The translations under genes were made by a program, and so were the position numbers. DNA of 64,000 nucleotides, from NCBI GenBank assembly GCA_903951425.1, contig CAJBBX010000133.1, forward strand, positions 23,965-87,964, given 5' to 3'. The notes under the pieces are model-generated. The model made no database searches. It saw nothing but the letters and a program-made list of their open reading frames with translations, and had not been told where the DNA came from. This document shows positions 1 to 9,862 of the stretch, in pieces. The stretch is from an uncultured Chthonomonas sp. (GTDB taxonomy: Bacteria > Armatimonadota > Chthonomonadetes > Chthonomonadales > CAJBBX01). Positions within the stretch are counted from its first letter, which is position 1. Each line of letters begins with the position of its first letter.

Positions 1-1693
1 GCCGTGAGGCTGGCCGAGGCCTTGCCGGAGGAATCGGTGAGGGCCGCGGCACTGGTCCACGGATCGCTGGATCCGATGCGGAACTGGAGCTGCAGGCCCG
101 CGACGAGCGTGGTGGCGGCCGGCGCGCTCACCGTGAGGGCGGCGGAGCCATCGGAAGCTACGCCGTCCGCGTCGCCTTGGAACCGGACATAGAATGGTAT
201 GCGCTCCGGTGGTCGCCGGGGCGGTCACCGAGAGGGTGGCCTTGCCGTCGGCGCCGGTTGCGGCCGCGGCGTCGGTCCATGTGCCGCCGGCATCGACCTT
301 GAACTGGAGGGTCTTGCCGGAGATGGCCGCGCTGTCCGAGGTCTTCGTCAGAGTGCCTGTGAGCGTGATCGTGTCGGAAGCGTAGCGGGTGACCGCGTCG
401 GCGGCGACCGCGGTCGGAGCGGCGCTGAAGCTCAGCCGGAGCACGATGGCGTCATCGTCGTCGATAACCTGCGTGCCGGCGTACAGGGTCTGGAATGCGC
501 CCGCAGTGGTGGGGAACGAACCTGTGGAGTACCCATCGACGGTCGCATCGCCGGCGGCGTCCAGGGCGATGGCGCGGCCCTCTTCATACCCGTACCCGCC
601 ATAGTAGGTGCCGTAGACGAGGCCGGGGCTGCTCTTCACTGCGCCGGCTGTGACGGGGAAGCCGCCGCCGGCATGCCCGCAAACGGTTGCCTCGCCGGAG
701 GCGTTGAGCGCTATGCCGCTGGCGCGATCTTCGTTCGTGCCGCCGAGGTAGGTGCTGTAGACCAGCCCGCTCCCGGTTGCGTTGAGCTTCGTGACGAACG
801 CATCATCATTCGTGTTATTCGTGACATCATAAGAGCCGCCAACGGTCGGAAATGTGTCGTTGCAGTAGCCTGCGATGTAGGCCGCGCCCGTGGCATCCAG
901 GGCGACCGCGTTCGCCCCGTCCAACGAATGTGCCGCCGATGTAGGTGGCATACCCCACCGCAGGGTCTACCACCAGCGGCCGCGAGGTGTCGTAGCGGGC
1001 CACCTGGAACGCCACGGTGTTCCGCTCCAGCGTGAACGCGCAGGCGACGTGCTTGCGTACGCCGTTGGTGGTCTGGTAGGCGTAGGGGCGGTTCAGCGTC
1101 ACGTCGCCGCACTCGGTGGAGGCGATCACCTTGCCGCCCGCGCTTCGCAGCGATCTCGCGCCCGAGACGACCATCCGAATGCGCTTCGGGTCGGCGCCGG
1201 GCTTCACGACGAAGTCGTACTCCAGCGTCCGGTCCTTGCCCGCGCCGTAGGTGACCAGGTCGATGCCGGGGTAGACGCCGGCCAGCTTAACGCGAGAGTA
1301 GATCGGAACCCTCGTCCGCCACTTAGCGGCATCGCTCCCGATGAGGTAGTTCACGATCCCAGGCTGCTTGTCGAGGCCGAAGGCGACGGCCTTCGGGTTG
1401 GGGCCCTGCATCCTGAGGCGGAGCGCGGTAGCCTTCACGCCGTTACGGAGTGCGAGGACGAACTCATTCCCTGTCAGGAAGAGCGTCCCGCCGCCGCTGC
1501 GGGCGACGAACTGAACGGACTTCGGCCAGTGGCCCGTGTTCTTCTCGAACGTCAGTGGCAGCTAGGGCATAGAAACGCGCGGGCCGGGCGCCGATGGCTT
1601 GGCGACCACGGCCGTTGTTGCGACGGCACAGGCCAGGAGGGCCAGCGAGCGCGCGAACGCACGCAGAGACAGGTGGAGCGGTCCAATTGCCAT
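1..1693 (-). pseudogene. SBBP-repeat surface protein, decayed, runs off the left edge
   Basis: The gene reads leftward from an ATG at 1693, preceded by GAGGAG. A signal-peptide-like start (MAIGPLHLSLRAFARSLALL) is followed by the N-terminal domain typical of SBBP proteins and then repeats of the YSTYLGG type. It carries three lesions: an in-frame TAG at 1562-1564 (codon 44), a one-base frameshift near 915-922 and another near 190-197. Joining the frames restores a continuous protein with an Ig-like segment (GKTLQFKVDAGG) near the edge. The intact gene at 28648-31248 is a paralogue with the same plan. Three lesions in one gene, with intact neighbours, suggest real decay, but assembly error is not excluded. 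The 3' end lies outside the window. Confidence 0.75.
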
Positions 1694-1980
1694 GTGAGGC
1701 TCCTCGTCGGAATATAGCGAGCACCGCAACCGAGGCGAACGCTCAAGGCTCCAGGGCGCTTGCTCCCCTGGTTCTCTCCGTTCAGCATTACCAAGATGAC
1801 GGCCGGACGGGAGAACTACCCATCGGCCCAGCTATCGCCTAATATGACACGCGGGCCGCGGTGCGCGCAAGCCGGGTTGCGGGGCAGATATGGTGAAAGG
1901 GCGAACGCCCGCCGCTGCCATCCGCCGCAGGTAGAATGCCTGTGAGCGCCTGTACGGCGCACAGACCGTGGAGGCTGCCG

Positions 1981-4209
1981 ATGTCGCCGGCGAACCAAGC
2001 CGAACTCCTCTTCTCCTTCAGCCGGGCCCATGCGTGGGCCGAAGCGCGGGGCATGGGTCACGACGAGGCGCTGGGCTGGGCCTGGGCCGAGGAGTGGCGG
2101 GCTCGAACGCCCGTGGTCGTGCGCGAATGCCTGCTCGCCGGCATGCCCGGCTCGCGGTCGCTCGTCCGCATGGGCGTCGGCGGGCTCACCTGCGACGGCG
2201 AGCCGCCGGCCGACCTTTCTGGCGCCGAGCTTAGCGAGGCCCACGCCACCATCGCCCTCTGGATGCCCCGCACCACCGGGGTGCGCTTCGCCGAGGCGAT
2301 CCGGGACCGGTTCACGCCGGAAGAGCGCGAGGCCATGGACGAGCCCTCGTTCGGCTGGGGCGGAGGCTGGGGCGGCCACGCGATCCTGGGCTACGAGGAG
2401 CCCCTGCGGGACGGCATCGTCGCCCTCGTCGCCCGACTGGAGGCCGCCGAGGAGGCCGCGCGGTCGGCCGGAGCCGACCCCACTGAACTTGACTGGCGGC
2501 GCGGCACGCTGCATGTGGCCCGCGCCATCGGCGACTTCATCGGCGCTCATGCCGATCTGGCCGAGGCGCTGGCAGCGGAGGCCACCGATCCCGATGACGC
2601 GCGCCACTTCGCCGAGATCGCCGGCACCTGCCGCCGCGTCTCGCGAAGCCGCGCACGCGACATGCGCGAGGCCGTGCAGCTCCTCTGGATGCTCCACGTA
2701 CTCGACGAGACCGACTCGCCGGGCCGCATCGACCAGTACCTGTACCCGTTCCTCGCCGCCGAGCCGGGCGAGACCGACTGCCAACGCGCTACGTCCGCCA
2801 TGCCCGTGCTGGATGCGCTCTGGGGGCGGTTCGTGGCCTGCCGCAGCTGGAACGTCTGCTTGGGCGGCCAGACCGCCGACGGCCGCGACGCCGCCAACAC
2901 CCTCTCATTCGCCTTCCTCGACCTGCAGGCCAAACACCGCCGCGAGGCGCCGAACCTGAGCGTGAGGCTCTTCGCGGGCTCTGACCCGGCCCTGCGGCGA
3001 CGCTGCACCGAGGTGATCGCTCTGGGCGCCGGCATGCCCGCCCTGTACAATGATGATACGCTGGTCCCCGCCCTCACCGACCTCGGCATCCCGCTGGAGC
3101 ACGCCCGCAACTACGCCATGAACGGCTGTATGCAGGTGGACATCCAGGGCATGAGCCACATGGGCCTGGAGGACGGCGAGCTGAACCTGGCCAAGTGCCT
3201 TGAGCTGGCATTGCACCAGGGCCGCAGCCCCGTGACCGGCAGTCAGGTCGGGCCGAAGACGGCTCCGCTCCCCGAGATCACGAGCCTGGAGCAGCTCAAG
3301 GAGCAGTTGCGCCTTCAGATCGAGCACGCCACGCGGCTCTTCACCCGGCGGGCCAACATCTTCCAGGAGGTGATCGCCGCGAGCGCGCCACACCTCTACC
3401 GCTCCCTCTTCCTGGCTGACTGCATCAGCCGCGGGCGCGACATGAAGCGCGGCGGGACGCTCTACAACCATGGCCAGTTCTTGACCGAAGGCGTGGCCAA
3501 CACGGCCGACGCGCTGGCCGCTATCCGGATGCTGGTCTTCGAGGAGCGCTCACTCAAGCTGGCCGGTCTCGTTGAGGCGCTGGACCGCGACTGGGCCGGC
3601 GACGAGCCGCTGCTGCAGCGCATCCGCACCTGCGCGCCGCGCTTCGGTAACGACCTGCCGGAGGTGGACGCCCTGGCCGCCGAGGTGTTGGGCTGGTACT
3701 TCAACTGCCTCAACACGCTGACCACCTGGCGCGGAGGGCGCTACTCGGGCGGTCTTTGCACGTTTACCCGCGCACCGGGCTACGGCAAGCACCTGGCCGC
3801 CGGGGCCGACGGCCGGCGTGCCGGCGAGACTGTGGCCGACTCCTGCGGGGCCGCGCCGGGCCGCGACCGCGTGGGCCCCACCGCCCTCCTCCGCTCTGCG
3901 GCGCGCCTGCCTCAGCGGCTGGCCACCAGCGGCTTCTGCCTGAATCTGAAGCTCTCGCCCAGCGCCCTCCAGCCCGAAGACGCCGGCTCCATCGACCGCG
4001 CCACGGGCCTCTTCGCCGGCTACTTCGGCCTGGGTGGCCAGCAGCTCCAGGTGAACGTGGTCGACGCCGACGCCCTCCGCGCCGCCCAGGCCGACCCACA
4101 GGCGCACGCCGGGCTCATCGTGCGGGTGGGAGGCTTCTCGGCGCGTTTCGTTGCGCTCGATCGCGACCTGCAGGATGCCATCATCGCCCGGACGGAGCAC
4201 GGGTTGTAG
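1981..4209 (+). CDS. Glycyl radical enzyme (pyruvate formate-lyase-like)
   Basis: A 742-residue cytosolic enzyme of the pyruvate formate-lyase/diol dehydratase superfamily. The C-terminal glycyl radical motif RVGGFSARF is present, with the radical Gly at about residue 718. The thiyl Cys sits at about residue 383 in NGCMQVD. Many relatives have GCVE here, with the Glu as a catalytic base; this protein has Gln, so the reaction cannot be assigned. ATG 1981 is chosen because GTGGAGG lies six bases upstream; an in-frame ATG at 1936 has no clear ribosome site. These enzymes need a radical-SAM activase, and none is encoded in this window. A glycosidase-like gene follows 89 bases downstream. Family assignment is firm; the substrate is unknown. 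Confidence 0.85.
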   Translation: MSPANQAELLFSFSRAHAWAEARGMGHDEALGWAWAEEWRARTPVVVRECLLAGMPGSRSLVRMGVGGLTCDGEPPADLSGAELSEAHATIALWMPRTTGVRFAEAIRDRFTPEEREAMDEPSFGWGGGWGGHAILGYEEPLRDGIVALVARLEAAEEAARSAGADPTELDWRRGTLHVARAIGDFIGAHADLAEALAAEATDPDDARHFAEIAGTCRRVSRSRARDMREAVQLLWMLHVLDETDSPGRIDQYLYPFLAAEPGETDCQRATSAMPVLDALWGRFVACRSWNVCLGGQTADGRDAANTLSFAFLDLQAKHRREAPNLSVRLFAGSDPALRRRCTEVIALGAGMPALYNDDTLVPALTDLGIPLEHARNYAMNGCMQVDIQGMSHMGLEDGELNLAKCLELALHQGRSPVTGSQVGPKTAPLPEITSLEQLKEQLRLQIEHATRLFTRRANIFQEVIAASAPHLYRSLFLADCISRGRDMKRGGTLYNHGQFLTEGVANTADALAAIRMLVFEERSLKLAGLVEALDRDWAGDEPLLQRIRTCAPRFGNDLPEVDALAAEVLGWYFNCLNTLTTWRGGRYSGGLCTFTRAPGYGKHLAAGADGRRAGETVADSCGAAPGRDRVGPTALLRSAARLPQRLATSGFCLNLKLSPSALQPEDAGSIDRATGLFAGYFGLGGQQLQVNVVDADALRAAQADPQAHAGLIVRVGGFSARFVALDRDLQDAIIARTEHGL

Positions 4210-4298
4210 CCTGCGACCGCCCGAACGGGACCGCAACCCGGGAGTGCGCCGTTGACCCGGCTCGGCCGGGCCGTGAGAGAGGGGAGCGTTCACCGACC

Positions 4299-6542
4299 AT
4301 GCACAAACTGCCGCGAAACGCCCTCCGGGGCCGCGCCTGGAAAGGGGCACTTGGCGCCATGGCGCTGCTAGCCTTCCTGCCGGCATGCGCCGGCGCCGCT
4401 CCTGGCACAGGAACTGGTTCGGCAAACGGAACTCGGGAGCCCTGGTTCACGCGCGCGCTGGTCGGCATGGAGATCGGCCCGACCGGCGCCCAGTTCGGGC
4501 ATAGCGATCCCAAGGACGCCCGGTACTGCGCCGACTTCGATGGGCGCGAGTTGGTCCGCCGCGCGGTGGCCGCACGGAGCGAGTACCTGGTGGTCTGGGT
4601 GCGGGATGGAGACTACGCCTACCACGACTCGAAGCTGCTGCCCAAGGCGCCCGGCCTTGGACCGCGGGATCCGCTGCGGGAAGCCGTGGACGAGGCCCGC
4701 CGCCACACGCTCCCGATCATCGCCTACTGCGTGATGCAGCAGGGCGGCCACTACCTGAAGGCCCATCCGGAGTGGGAGATGCGCGGGCCTGACGGGCAAC
4801 CCATCGGGCGGTTCTGCCTCAACTCCGGCTACCTCGAGGCGATGAAGCAGATCGTGGCAGAGGAGCTCACCTACGGCATTGCCGGGTTCCATATCGATAT
4901 GCTGGACCAGGGCTTCGGGCCGCCCTACGGCTGCTGGTGCCCCGCCTGCCGCACCCAGTTCGAGCGCGAGTTCGGCCACCCGATGCCCGCAGGCGCCACC
5001 TGGGATGCCGCATGGGATGATATGCTCGAGTTCCGCTACCGGTCCAGCGAGCGATTCGAGAAGGCGCTGGCCGCCCACATCAGGGCGCTGGACCCGGCCG
5101 CCACGGTGGACTTCAACTACCACGGCAACCCGCCGTTCTCGTTTGAGGTGGGCCAACGCCCCGTGCAGCACGCGGGCAACGGCGACTTCATCACGGGGGA
5201 GACCGGCGTCTGGGGCTTCAGCGCCCTGACGGTAGGCCTCAACGCCGAGTTCTACCGCGCGGCTGTGCCGCACCAGCGCGTTCAGGTCGCCATGCAGCGG
5301 GGCGTCCGAATGTACCATGACCAGACCACGCGTCCGCTGAACGACATGCGCTGGGAACTGATCACGCTCCTCGCGCATGGGGCCTTCGCCACGATGGTGG
5401 ACAAGACGGCCTTCGACGGTCGGCTGGACCCCGTCGCCTACGAGCGGATCGGCGCGGCATTCGAGGAGGCGCGCGCCAAGCGAGCGCATTTCGGGCACCC
5501 CGCCGTGGCGGAGGTGGGCCTCTACTTCAGCAGCCGCACCCGTGACTGGCTGGCCCGCGACAGACCGAACGACTACTTCCAGGGCTACTTGGGCGCCCAC
5601 AAGGCGCTGGCCTACGAGCATATCCCGTGGGGCGTCGTGCTGGACGAGAACGCTACCGCCGCGTCGCTGCGGCGGTTCCCGGTCATCATCGTGCCGAACG
5701 CGGGCATCGTCAGCGCGGCCGAGGCCGAGCGGCTACGCCAGTACGTCGAGGAGGGCGGTCGCCTGGTAGTCACGGGCTTGTCCGGCTGTTTCGGTCGCCG
5801 AGGTGAGCCGCTTCAAGCGTCCACCCTCGAGGCCCTCATCGGCGCACGGCTCGTCCGCAAACTGGGCACCGTCGACAACTGGGCGCGTTTCTCCTCCGCC
5901 GACCTGCGGGGCCTGGGCCTCAGCGAGAACTCTCTCCGGGCCGACTGGCCTTTCCTCGTGAAAGGGCCGGCAGCCGTCTTCGCGCCGACGACGGCGAGCC
6001 CTATCGGCGACCTGATGGCCCCCTACCGGACGACGCGCCAGACGCAAGGCATGGAGGGCGCCGAGTGGCCCATGAGCGCCGACGCGACGGTGGGCCCGGC
6101 GATCCTGTCCAACGCCCTGGGGCGGGGCCAGGTCCTGTCATTCGCATGCTCACCCGACTTCGCTGTGGCCGGCGAGCACGCCGTCGTCGAGGCCCGAAAG
6201 CTCCTGGCCGCCGCCGTGCGGCGCCTGAACCCGCGGCCGCGGGTCCGGATTACGGCGCCGGCCAACGTGGAGGCTATCGTGACGGACGACCCGGTTAAGC
6301 GGACGATCCGGGTGCACCTCATCGGCTACGACTCACCGCCTCAGACGATGCCGACACGGGAGCGGCCCTACGTCCTGCCTGCCCTGGTGGAGGATGCACC
6401 CATGTTCCGGGCAGTCGTGGAGCTGCAGTCGCCGCCGCGCAGCGCGAAGGCGCTCAACCCGAGCACAGACCTGAAGCAGGTCGGCGCCCGGACGGAGGTC
6501 ACCGTCAGCGACATTCACGAGGTGATCCTGCTTCGCTACTGA
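4299..6542 (+). CDS. Secreted GHL6/GH42-like glycoside hydrolase, possible lipoprotein
   Basis: A 747-residue protein with an N-terminal export signal ending in FLPAC, so Cys30 could be a lipidation site. It has a TIM-barrel region with HIDMLDQ near residue 198, then a CWCPAC...FEREFG segment. That pattern is common in hypothetical glycosyl hydrolase 6 (GHL6) proteins and resembles the metal-binding cysteine cluster of GH42 relatives. The second half (VIIVPNAGIVSAAEAERLRQ onward) looks like the beta-galactosidase trimerisation domain. It likely acts on an extracellular polysaccharide or oligosaccharide. A purine-rich GAGGGGAG precedes the ATG at a rather long spacing. The specific substrate cannot be told from sequence. 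Confidence 0.7.
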   Translation: MHKLPRNALRGRAWKGALGAMALLAFLPACAGAAPGTGTGSANGTREPWFTRALVGMEIGPTGAQFGHSDPKDARYCADFDGRELVRRAVAARSEYLVVWVRDGDYAYHDSKLLPKAPGLGPRDPLREAVDEARRHTLPIIAYCVMQQGGHYLKAHPEWEMRGPDGQPIGRFCLNSGYLEAMKQIVAEELTYGIAGFHIDMLDQGFGPPYGCWCPACRTQFEREFGHPMPAGATWDAAWDDMLEFRYRSSERFEKALAAHIRALDPAATVDFNYHGNPPFSFEVGQRPVQHAGNGDFITGETGVWGFSALTVGLNAEFYRAAVPHQRVQVAMQRGVRMYHDQTTRPLNDMRWELITLLAHGAFATMVDKTAFDGRLDPVAYERIGAAFEEARAKRAHFGHPAVAEVGLYFSSRTRDWLARDRPNDYFQGYLGAHKALAYEHIPWGVVLDENATAASLRRFPVIIVPNAGIVSAAEAERLRQYVEEGGRLVVTGLSGCFGRRGEPLQASTLEALIGARLVRKLGTVDNWARFSSADLRGLGLSENSLRADWPFLVKGPAAVFAPTTASPIGDLMAPYRTTRQTQGMEGAEWPMSADATVGPAILSNALGRGQVLSFACSPDFAVAGEHAVVEARKLLAAAVRRLNPRPRVRITAPANVEAIVTDDPVKRTIRVHLIGYDSPPQTMPTRERPYVLPALVEDAPMFRAVVELQSPPRSAKALNPSTDLKQVGARTEVTVSDIHEVILLRY

Positions 6543-6764
6543 GGCGGCGCCGGCCGGTGCGCGAAACATCCCCGAATGTGCCATACTAAGCGTGACGTAC
6601 CTCCCCAGTGCATCGCTGCTTCGTGTCGCACCCCGGTTTGCGCCCTCAGCTCGCTCGAGGCGTCCCATTGGACAGCCCCGACCTTTGCACCCAACTCGAA
6701 GCGTCCGAAGCCGGACCTGCGCCTCTGCGCGGGGCTTGGATCGCTTCAGGAGACTTCTCCCAAC

Positions 6765-8165
6765 ATGTCGTTTGACGAACTCGGCCTCAGGCCCGAGCTG
6801 CTTCGCGCCGTCGCCAAGGCCGGTTACACCGAGCCCACCCCCATCCAGTCGCAAGCCATCCCGCTGGTGCTTCAGGGCCGCGACGTGATGGCCGGCGCCC
6901 AGACAGGCACCGGAAAGACCGCGGGCTTCGTGCTCCCGATCCTTCAGCGGCTCACGGCAGGCGGTCCTCCCACGGGCCGCGGGCGCCGCATGATCCGCGC
7001 CCTCATCGTCACCCCCACCCGCGAGCTGGCCGCACAGGTGGAAGAGAGCATTCGCGAGTACGGCCGCTTCCTGCCCGTGCGCTCCGCCGTCGTCTACGGC
7101 GGCGTGGGCATGCGCGGCCAGCTGGACGCCCTGGCCCGCGGCGTCGATATCCTGGTAGCCACTCCCGGCCGCCTGCTGGACCACTCCGAGCGCCGCTCCG
7201 TCGACCTGAGCGCCGTGGAGACCGTGGTGCTGGATGAGGCGGACCGGATGCTCGACATGGGCTTCCTGCCGGACATCCGCCGCGTCCTCAAGCTCCTGCC
7301 GACCCAGCGCCAGAGCCTGCTCTTCTCCGCAACCTACACCGACGAGGTGCGCGGTCTGGCATCCGGCCTGCTGCGCGACCCCGCCACGGTGGAAGCCCCG
7401 CGCGAGACCGTGGAGAGCGACCTGGTCGAGCAGTGCGTCTACCCGGCCACCAAGGAGGGCAAGAAGGCCCTGCTGGTACACCTGCTGGGCAACGAGGTCG
7501 GGGCCGGCGCGCTGGTCTTCGTCCGCACTCGCCACGGCGCCGACAAGCTGGCCAAGCACCTGGATCACTCCGGTATCAACGCCGTGCCGATCCATGGCAG
7601 CCTGAGCCAGAACCAGCGCATCCGCTCCCTGGGCGACTTCAAGGCCGGCCGGGCGCGCGTGCTGGTAGCCACCGACATCGCCGCGCGCGGGCTGGACATC
7701 GACCAGTTGCCGCACGTGATTAACTTCGACCTGCCCAACGTCCCGGAGGACTACGTCCACCGCATCGGCCGCACGGGCCGAGCCGGGACGCAGGGCGCTG
7801 CCATCTCGCTTGTCTGCGGTGAGGAGATCCCCTTCCTGCAGCAGATTGAGAAGCTGGTGAACAAGCGCCTCCCCCGCGTCCGGGTTGACGGCATGGAGGA
7901 GCACACGCCCTCCGGGAGCCTGGAACACTGGGGAGCGCCCCGCGAGTACGCGCCGCGCCCGGCGCAGTCTCAGGCCAATAAGCCGGCCAGGCGTCGCGGT
8001 CCTGAGCGCGTGGCGCTGCAGGAGCGGTTCACGGCGCTTCGCGGTTCGGCCGGCGAGCCTGTGGCCGAGGTCTCCTCGCCGCGGCCGCCGCGCCGCAGCC
8101 GGCCCGAGGGCGTCCGGCCTCCGGATGTCGATCAGTCCCGTGCTGCCATGCGCGGCGCACGGTAG
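6765..8165 (+). CDS. DEAD-box ATP-dependent RNA helicase
   Basis: A 466-residue RNA helicase of the RhlE/DeaD group. All core motifs are visible: the Q-motif region (YTEPTPIQSQAI), Walker A AQTGTGKT at 45-52, PTRELAAQ, DEAD at 157-160, SAT, RGLDI and HRIGRTGRAG from about residue 332. The tail after about residue 390 is basic and low in complexity, as is usual for RNA-binding extensions. It probably unwinds structured RNA or helps ribosome assembly. The ATG at 6765 has AGGAG upstream; the open frame reaches further left but without a matching start. The gene stands alone and ends at a strong hairpin shared with the convergent gene cluster. Confidence 0.93.
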   Translation: MSFDELGLRPELLRAVAKAGYTEPTPIQSQAIPLVLQGRDVMAGAQTGTGKTAGFVLPILQRLTAGGPPTGRGRRMIRALIVTPTRELAAQVEESIREYGRFLPVRSAVVYGGVGMRGQLDALARGVDILVATPGRLLDHSERRSVDLSAVETVVLDEADRMLDMGFLPDIRRVLKLLPTQRQSLLFSATYTDEVRGLASGLLRDPATVEAPRETVESDLVEQCVYPATKEGKKALLVHLLGNEVGAGALVFVRTRHGADKLAKHLDHSGINAVPIHGSLSQNQRIRSLGDFKAGRARVLVATDIAARGLDIDQLPHVINFDLPNVPEDYVHRIGRTGRAGTQGAAISLVCGEEIPFLQQIEKLVNKRLPRVRVDGMEEHTPSGSLEHWGAPREYAPRPAQSQANKPARRRGPERVALQERFTALRGSAGEPVAEVSSPRPPRRSRPEGVRPPDVDQSRAAMRGAR

Positions 8166-8183
8166 CTTCGCAGCACGCAAACA

Positions 8184-8218
8184 GAAGGCGCCCGCCAGTT
8201 GGATTGGCGGGCGCCTTC
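8184..8218. terminator. Perfect 14-bp hairpin between convergent genes
   Basis: The arms 8184-8197 and 8205-8218 are exact reverse complements around a 7-base loop. It lies between the helicase stop (8165) and the stop of the leftward small gene (8247), so it can end transcription from both sides. The minus-strand tail is the more T-rich one (TCTGTTTG). Confidence 0.85.
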
Positions 8219-8246
8219 GTTGCGACTGGACCGGAGCGGCCGGCGG

Positions 8247-8513
8247 CTAGTTGGTCTTGATCGCCCCCGACTTGGTCACGGTCGATGTAGACCACTCTGA
8301 CGACGTGGCGGCGCCGGTAGGCGGCGGGACGACCCTGCCGTCTTCGGTGGTGTACGTTGAGGGGTTGTTCTTGTTGCGCATGGGCCCCGAATAGTAACCC
8401 GACTGGGACGGAGCGGCTTGCACCTTCTTGCCCGGACGCATGGTTATCGCTACAACCACGGCGAGGACGATCAGTGCGCCCAACAAGATGAAGTGGTTAC
8501 GCTGCAATCGCAT
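8247..8513 (-). CDS. Small single-pass membrane protein with GYYxGP motif
   Basis: An 88-residue protein starting MRLQRNHFILLGALIVLAVV, with one strong transmembrane helix at about residues 7-24. A hydrophilic, Pro/Ser/Thr-rich exterior follows. It contains SGYYSGPMRNKNNP, which closely matches PGYYEGPIKPKND in the neighbouring lipoprotein (8595-8816). The family is not recognised. It is the last gene of a leftward cluster after a prepilin-like gene and the lipoprotein, and probably belongs to the same envelope or secretion function. No strong ribosome site is visible; a large hairpin lies just upstream. Confidence 0.7.
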   Translation of the reverse strand: MRLQRNHFILLGALIVLAVVVAITMRPGKKVQAAPSQSGYYSGPMRNKNNPSTYTTEDGRVVPPPTGAATSSEWSTSTVTKSGAIKTN

Positions 8514-8531
8514 GGCATTCCGTTCCGTATT

Positions 8532-8587
8532 CCGGTCCGCCGTGCGCCCCGAGCACATCCTTGTGCATGCGACGCACGGCGGACCGG
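8532..8587 (-). terminator. 15-bp hairpin between two small genes
   Basis: The arms 8532-8546 and 8573-8587 are perfect reverse complements. The 26-base loop holds a second short stem (GCACA/TGTGC). It sits between the lipoprotein stop (8595) and the next start (8513). It could be a terminator, a processing site or an attenuator that sets the ratio of the two proteins. Confidence 0.6.
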
Positions 8588-8594
8588 CACTGAC

Positions 8595-8816
8595 CTACTC
8601 GCCTACTGATGCGCCCTTCGCGCCCGGCTTCGCCTCAGCGCCGCCCGGCCCAGGAGCCACATCGTTCTTCGGCTTGATCGGGCCCTCGTAATAGCCGGGC
8701 ACCGTCGGCTCGGGCTTCTCCTTGCCGCAACCGGCCAGACCGGCCAGGCAGCAGGCCAGGAGACTGAGCGGCAAGACTACCCTCAGGCTGAGGTTCCGCC
8801 GGATATCCGATGGCAT
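8595..8816 (-). CDS. Small lipoprotein with GYYxGP motif
   Basis: A 73-residue protein with a basic N-terminus, a hydrophobic helix and the lipobox LAGC followed by GKEKPEP, so it is likely lipid-anchored. The mature part is very short, Pro/Gly/Lys-rich and contains PGYYEGPIKPKND. The same motif occurs in the next gene downstream. It starts nine bases after the prepilin-like gene stops, so the two are probably co-transcribed. The family is not recognised; pilus-like assembly or sheath attachment is only a guess from context. Confidence 0.72.
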   Translation of the reverse strand: MPSDIRRNLSLRVVLPLSLLACCLAGLAGCGKEKPEPTVPGYYEGPIKPKNDVAPGPGGAEAKPGAKGASVGE

Positions 8817-8825
8817 AGGAGATGC

Positions 8826-9614
<789 letters not shown>

Positions 9615-9736
9615 TGAGTACTCTCCTCTGGAGTGTAGTGGGCCACTTGGACCCTTGCGCGCCACGGGGCGAGAAACGGTAGCGATGCGACATCGCCGAG
9701 CGCACGGCCCGGACCTGTCACCGCTGCCCCAGTGCA

Positions 9737-9776
9737 GAGGCGTCGGCGCTGACGCCTCCTGCTACGTCATTCTATA
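9737..9776 (-). promoter_or_regulatory. Candidate promoter and leader hairpin of the prepilin-like cluster
   Basis: On the minus strand TATAGAAT (9776-9769) is a plausible -10 box. A perfect 8-bp hairpin (GAGGCGTC/GACGCCTC, 9737-9758) would lie at the very start of the transcript, leaving a leader of about 150 bases before the ATG at 9614. No convincing -35 is visible, so the promoter call is tentative. Confidence 0.35.
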
Positions 9777-9862
9777 GTCTAGCCGCGAAAGAGGTTCCTG
9801 TCCAGTGTCTGGGACGGCCTCGGGCGGCTTTTCGTTAGCATCACGTCGGATTCCGGCCGGCT

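Noticed and set aside
195..214. Possible regulator operator (AATGGTATGC)
   Set aside because: The second half-site is missing and it lies within coding sequence of the decayed SBBP gene; probably chance.
1936..1980. N-terminal extension of the glycyl radical enzyme
   Set aside because: No ribosome site before ATG 1936, while GTGGAGG stands six bases before ATG 1981.
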